From NCBI GenBank assembly GCA_963830725.1, contig CAWHNO010000003.1, positions 1 through 64,000 of the forward strand: a stretch of DNA of 64,000 nucleotides, read 5' to 3'. The notes beneath the pieces are model-generated. The model did no database searches and was not told where the DNA came from. It saw only the letters and a program-made list of their open reading frames with translations. This DNA is from DASSUW01 sp963830725. Lineage in GTDB: Bacteria; Actinomycetota; Thermoleophilia; Solirubrobacterales; Solirubrobacteraceae. Positions 61,116-64,000 of this stretch are shown here, in pieces. The stretch's first letter is position 1, and each line of letters begins with the position of its first letter. The position numbers were made by a program, and so were the translations under genes.

Positions 61116-62156
61116 ATGAAGCTCGGCGTGCACGTCGGATACTGGGGTCTCGGCCTGTCGGCCGAGGACCAGCTCGGTCTGGTGCAGGAGGCCGAGCGGC
61201 TCGGCTACGACTCGGTGTGGACGGCGGAGGCCTACGGGTCCGACGCCGCGACCATCCTCGGCTGGCTCGCGCAGGCGACGTCGAGGATCCGGCTCGGGTC
61301 GGCGATCTTCCAGATGCCCGGGCGCTCGGCGGCCATGACCGCGATGACGGCGGCGACGCTCGATCAGCTCTCGGGCGGGCGCATGATCCTGGGCATCGGC
61401 TCGTCCGGCCCGCAGGTCGCCGAGGGCTGGCACGGCCAGCGCTTCGGCCGCCAGCTCCAGCGCACGCGGGAGTACGTCGAGGTCGTGCGCATGGCGCTGT
61501 CGCGTGAGCGCCTGGAGTACTCGGGCGAGACTTTGGAGCTGCCGCTGCCGGACGGGCCGGGCAAGGCGCTGAAGCTCACGATCGCGCCGGTGCAGGACCG
61601 GATCCCGGTGTTCCTGGCCGCCATCGGGCCGAAGAACACGACGCTGGCGGCCGAGATCGCCGACGGCTGGATCCCCACGCTCTTCTCCCCCGAGCACGTC
61701 GCCGAGTTCCGGCCGCTGCTCGAGGAGGGGTTCGCGCGCGCCGGGAACGGCAAGGGCTTCGACGACTTCGAGATCGCCCCCACCGTGAACGTCTTCGTGA
61801 CCGACGACGTGGCGGCGGCGCGCGACGCGATGCGGCCGTACGTGGCGCTGTACGTCGGCGGCATGGGGTCGCGCGACAAGAACTTCTACAACGCGCTGGT
61901 TCAGCGCTACGGGTTCGAGGATGCCGCTCGCGAGGTCCAGGACCTGTATCTGGAGGGCAAGCGCGACGAGGCGATGGCGGCGCTGCCCGAGGCGCTGATC
62001 GACACCGTGTCGCTGTGCGGGCCGCCGGACGTGGTGCGCGAGCGGCTCGCGGTGTTCCGCGAGGCCGGCGTGGGGACGCTCATGGTCTCGCCGATGGCGT
62101 GGACGTTCGAGGACCGGCTGCGCCAGCTCCAGCTCGTCGCCGAGCTGGCGGCTTAG
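61116..62156 (+). CDS. LLM-class F420-dependent oxidoreductase
   Basis: This 346-residue luciferase-like monooxygenase fold has MKLGVHVGYWGLGLSAEDQL, EAERLGYDSVWTAEAYGSDA, TSRIRLGSAIFQMPGRSAAM, DQLSGGRMILGIGSSGPQVA and IPVFLAAIGPKNTTLAAEIA. The pattern matches the F420-using mycobacterial-type group rather than FMN luciferases. The reaction is unknown. TAGCGT at 61100-61105 lies 10 bases before ATG 61116, so it may have its own short-leader promoter. Its stop lies in a long inverted repeat. Confidence 0.88.
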   Translation: MKLGVHVGYWGLGLSAEDQLGLVQEAERLGYDSVWTAEAYGSDAATILGWLAQATSRIRLGSAIFQMPGRSAAMTAMTAATLDQLSGGRMILGIGSSGPQVAEGWHGQRFGRQLQRTREYVEVVRMALSRERLEYSGETLELPLPDGPGKALKLTIAPVQDRIPVFLAAIGPKNTTLAAEIADGWIPTLFSPEHVAEFRPLLEEGFARAGNGKGFDDFEIAPTVNVFVTDDVAAARDAMRPYVALYVGGMGSRDKNFYNALVQRYGFEDAAREVQDLYLEGKRDEAMAALPEALIDTVSLCGPPDVVRERLAVFREAGVGTLMVSPMAWTFEDRLRQLQLVAELAA

Positions 62157-62199
62157 GGTCGGTCCAAGAACCCCGGCCCGGATCTTCTTGGACCGACCC
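62156..62199. terminator. 15-bp perfect inverted repeat between LLM and glycosyltransferase genes
   Basis: GGGTCGGTCCAAGAA (62156-62170) and TTCTTGGACCGACCC (62185-62199) match exactly around a 14-base GC-rich loop. The left arm begins at the last base of the LLM stop codon, and the right arm ends at the base before the preferred start TTG 62200. It is a strong terminator candidate; its contact with the next start could also hide that start in RNA. Confidence 0.65.
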
Positions 62200-63394
62200 T
62201 TGAGGATCCTCCTCGGCGCCTTCGGCGATCCGGGTCACGCGTTCCCGATGCTGGCGCTGGGCGAGGCGCTGGTGGCGCGGGGCCATGCCGTGGCGCTGCA
62301 GACCTGGCGGCGCTGGCAGGAGCCGGCCGAGGCGGCGGGGATGGAGTTCGCGGCGGCGCCCGAGTACCAGGTGTTCCCGACCGCGGAGGCGCCGCTGAGG
62401 CCGTACGCGGCGGCCGTGCGGGCGGCGGCCGAGACGCGGCCGGTCGTGCGCGCGTTCGCGCCCGACGTGGCGGTGTCGGACATCCTGACGCCCGCGCCGG
62501 CGCTGGCGGCCGAGCTCGAGGGCGTGCCGGTGGCGACGCTCGTACCGCACGTGTTCCCGGACCTGCCGCCGGGCTTCGCGCCGTACTCGATCGGGGCGCG
62601 CCTGCCGCGGACTGGCGTCGGCCGGGCGCTGTGGCGCGGATTCGATCCGCTGGTGGCGCGCGGGCTCGAGCGCGGGCGGCGCGAGTACAACGAATGCCGC
62701 GCGCGGCTCGGGCTGGGGCCGCTGCCGTACGTGCACACCGGGGTGTCGCGGTCGTTGGCGCTCGTGGCGTCGCTGCCGCAGCTCGAGTACCCGCGCGACT
62801 GGCCGCCGTGGCTGCGCGTGATCGGCCCGCTCATGTGGGAGCCGCCGTCCGAGCCGGTGGCGCCGCCGCCCGGGTCGGGTCCGGTGGTGCTGATCGCGCC
62901 CTCGACGGCGCAGGATCCGTCGCACCGGCTGCTGCGGGCCGCCTTGGAGGGGCTGGCCGGCGAGCACGTGCGCGTGATCGCGACCTGGAACGGCCGGCGG
63001 GCGGATCCACCGCTGCCGGCGCCGGCGAACGCCGTCGTGGTCCCGTGGCTCTCGTACTCGCGGACGATGCCGGCCTGCGACCTGGTGGTGACGCACGGCG
63101 GTCACGGGACGCTGATGCGGGCGCTCGGCGTGCGGTTGCCCGGTGGTGGTCTCGCCGGCGGGCGGCGACATGGCCGAGAACGCCGCGCGGGTCGACTGGG
63201 CAGGGCTCGGGGTGCGGCTGCCGCGGCGCCTCTGCACGCCGCGCGGGGTGCGGTTGGCGGTGCGGCGGGCGCTCGGCCGCCCTCGCGAGCCGGTGCGGGC
63301 CGTCGCGCGCTGGATCGCCGCCCACGACGCGGGGGCGCGGGCGTGCGAGGAGATCGAGCGCTGGGCCGCTGCTAGCCGTCCAGGAACGCGTTGA
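62200..63394 (+). CDS. UDP-glycosyltransferase-type (GT1/MGT-like) enzyme (one frameshift)
   Basis: The N-terminal Rossmann half is ILLGAFGDPGHAFPMLALGE, ALVARGHAVALQTWRRWQEP, FAPDVAVSDILTPAPALAAE. The donor half has GPVVLIAPSTAQDPSHRLLR, VVVPWLSYSRTMPACDLVVT and HGGHGTLMRALG. One extra C near 63139 then shifts the frame. The true continuation is VVVSPAGGDMAENAARVDWA, GLGVRLPRRLCTPRGVRLAV, ending at 63394. Joined length is ~397 residues, normal for the family. It transfers a sugar to an unknown acceptor. TTG 62200 matches the conserved start; there is no RBS. The 3' end overlaps the convergent gene by 23 bases. Confidence 0.82.
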
Positions 63395-64000
63395 CGGCCT
63401 GGATCCGCTCGTCGATCGCCTTGCGGACCTTGGCGGTCGCCTTCTCGAAGAGGTCGACCTCGCCCTTGTCCCACGTGCCGGCCGCCCGGCCGTCGACGAG
63501 GATCACCGGTCGCCCGTCGCCGCGGAAGTCGTAGCACTGCTTGACCACGTCGGGGTCGGCGAAGCGGTCGCGCCCGTCGGGCGCGTAGCCCATCGTGTAG
63601 CTGTCCCACTTGGGCAGCAGGTCGACGGCTTGGTTGGGCGGCTTGGCCTTCTCGAACGCCTTGCGGTCCTTCGCGAGGACCAGCAGGCCGCCGTCGAGCT
63701 CCTCGGTCTCGTGCGCCGCGAGCGCCTGCTTGGCGCGGCCGGCGGTGACGCCGGCCCACCAGACGAAGTCCTTGACGCGGGCCGGGCCGAAGGCGCGCAG
63801 GTATTCGCCGGCGAGCCAGGCGAGCGCCTCGTCGGCGTCGGCTTGGTCGACCTGGACGGCGACGTAGCGGAGCTCGTTCGAGCGCAGGCCCTTGGCGCCG
63901 ACGCGGACCAGCTCCGCGTCGCGCGTCATCTGCGCGCTGACGCCCTTGAGCTCCTCGGCGGCCGCGCCGACGGCCTCGCGCAGCTCGGGCAGCGTCAGCG
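63372..64000 (-). CDS. Winged-helix DNA-binding domain protein (HTH_42 / YcaQ-like), partial
   Basis: The last ~209 residues of a gene that starts beyond the right edge are present: LTLPELREAVGAAAEELKGV, VDQADADEALAWLAGEYLRA, FGPARVKDFVWWAGVTAGRA, ALAAHETEELDGGLLVLAKD, VDLLPKWDSYTMGYAPDGRD. The segment FGPARVKDFVWWAG is the hallmark of pfam06224 (HTH_42), which includes YcaQ/AlkZ-type DNA glycosylases. Whether this member is a glycosylase cannot be judged without the N-terminal catalytic QxQ region. The stop is at 63372. Confidence 0.82.
   Translation of the reverse strand, partial: LTLPELREAVGAAAEELKGVSAQMTRDAELVRVGAKGLRSNELRYVAVQVDQADADEALAWLAGEYLRAFGPARVKDFVWWAGVTAGRAKQALAAHETEELDGGLLVLAKDRKAFEKAKPPNQAVDLLPKWDSYTMGYAPDGRDRFADPDVVKQCYDFRGDGRPVILVDGRAAGTWDKGEVDLFEKATAKVRKAIDERIQAVNAFLDG

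Overview
The window is very GC-rich chromosomal DNA from an actinobacterium, most likely of the class Thermoleophilia (order Solirubrobacterales, relatives of Solirubrobacter or Conexibacter). This is inferred from gene content: collagen-like secreted proteins with the GTAQLQKNAV-type N-terminal repeat, three BTAD/AfsR-type regulators fused to P-loop NTPase modules, an F420-type luciferase-like monooxygenase, many small secreted proteins with paired cysteines, and many apparently leaderless genes with a TANNNT -10 box 6-10 bases before the start codon. There is no rRNA, CRISPR array, replication origin or intact insertion sequence.

Layout. 0-2.2 kb is a gene graveyard (methyltransferase, cupin and secreted-protein remnants). 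2.3-7.2 kb holds a giant BTAD/P-loop/nSTAND/WD40 regulator, and a C-terminal scrap of a paralogue lies at 8.4 kb on the other strand. 7.6-10.3 kb has an isoprenylcysteine methyltransferase-like enzyme, a PAP2 phosphatase and an ion-channel remnant. 10.7-15.2 kb has an arylsulfatase, diverging from a pseudo-hydrolase/nucleotide-cyclase fusion that overlaps a cyclic-nucleotide-binding protein gene. 15.2-16.5 kb looks like the end of an old integrated element (tRNA-Cys 3' fragment, integrase remnant, two unknown genes). 16.8-23.7 kb encodes large secreted enzymes (M14 carboxypeptidase, S8 protease) and a collagen-like protein, with an IS21 scrap between them. 24-28.3 kb has small genes (anti-sigma-type ATPase, DUF2188, two convergent DUF2294 genes) and an aldose-1-epimerase. 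28.5-31.7 kb has an IS21 scrap, a TetR gene diverging from a small gene under a twin operator, and a row of overlapping membrane-anchored paralogues. 32-40.2 kb is a surface and secretion block: collagen-like protein, TPR protein, beta-helix/FG-GAP protein, lipoprotein, and a Het-C/phospholipase-like protein. 40.4-43.5 kb has a hydrolase-LuxR fusion, a methyltransferase, a deleted IS256 and a repeat-bearing membrane protein. 44-53 kb has two more BTAD/AAA/TPR regulators flanking a methyltransferase and a small lipoprotein. 53-56.5 kb has small domain proteins and an XRE regulator with two candidate operators. 56.5-61.1 kb includes a metallopeptidase-MFS-PilZ operon and an HD-GYP plus receiver pair, two parts of cyclic-di-GMP signalling. 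61.1-64 kb has an F420-type oxidoreductase, a glycosyltransferase and the 3' part of a winged-helix (HTH_42) gene that runs off the edge.

The themes are nucleotide-second-messenger and BTAD/STAND signalling, and a large investment in exported proteins. Nothing here is a recognisable metabolic pathway. Many otherwise good genes carry one or more single-base frameshifts (BTAD/WD40 gene, S8 protease, anti-sigma ATPase, SnoaL-like gene, HD-GYP gene, glycosyltransferase), while other genes of 3-3.5 kb are intact. Uncorrected indels in the sequence may be part of the explanation, so broken-gene calls should be read with that in mind. All family assignments were made by eye from motifs.
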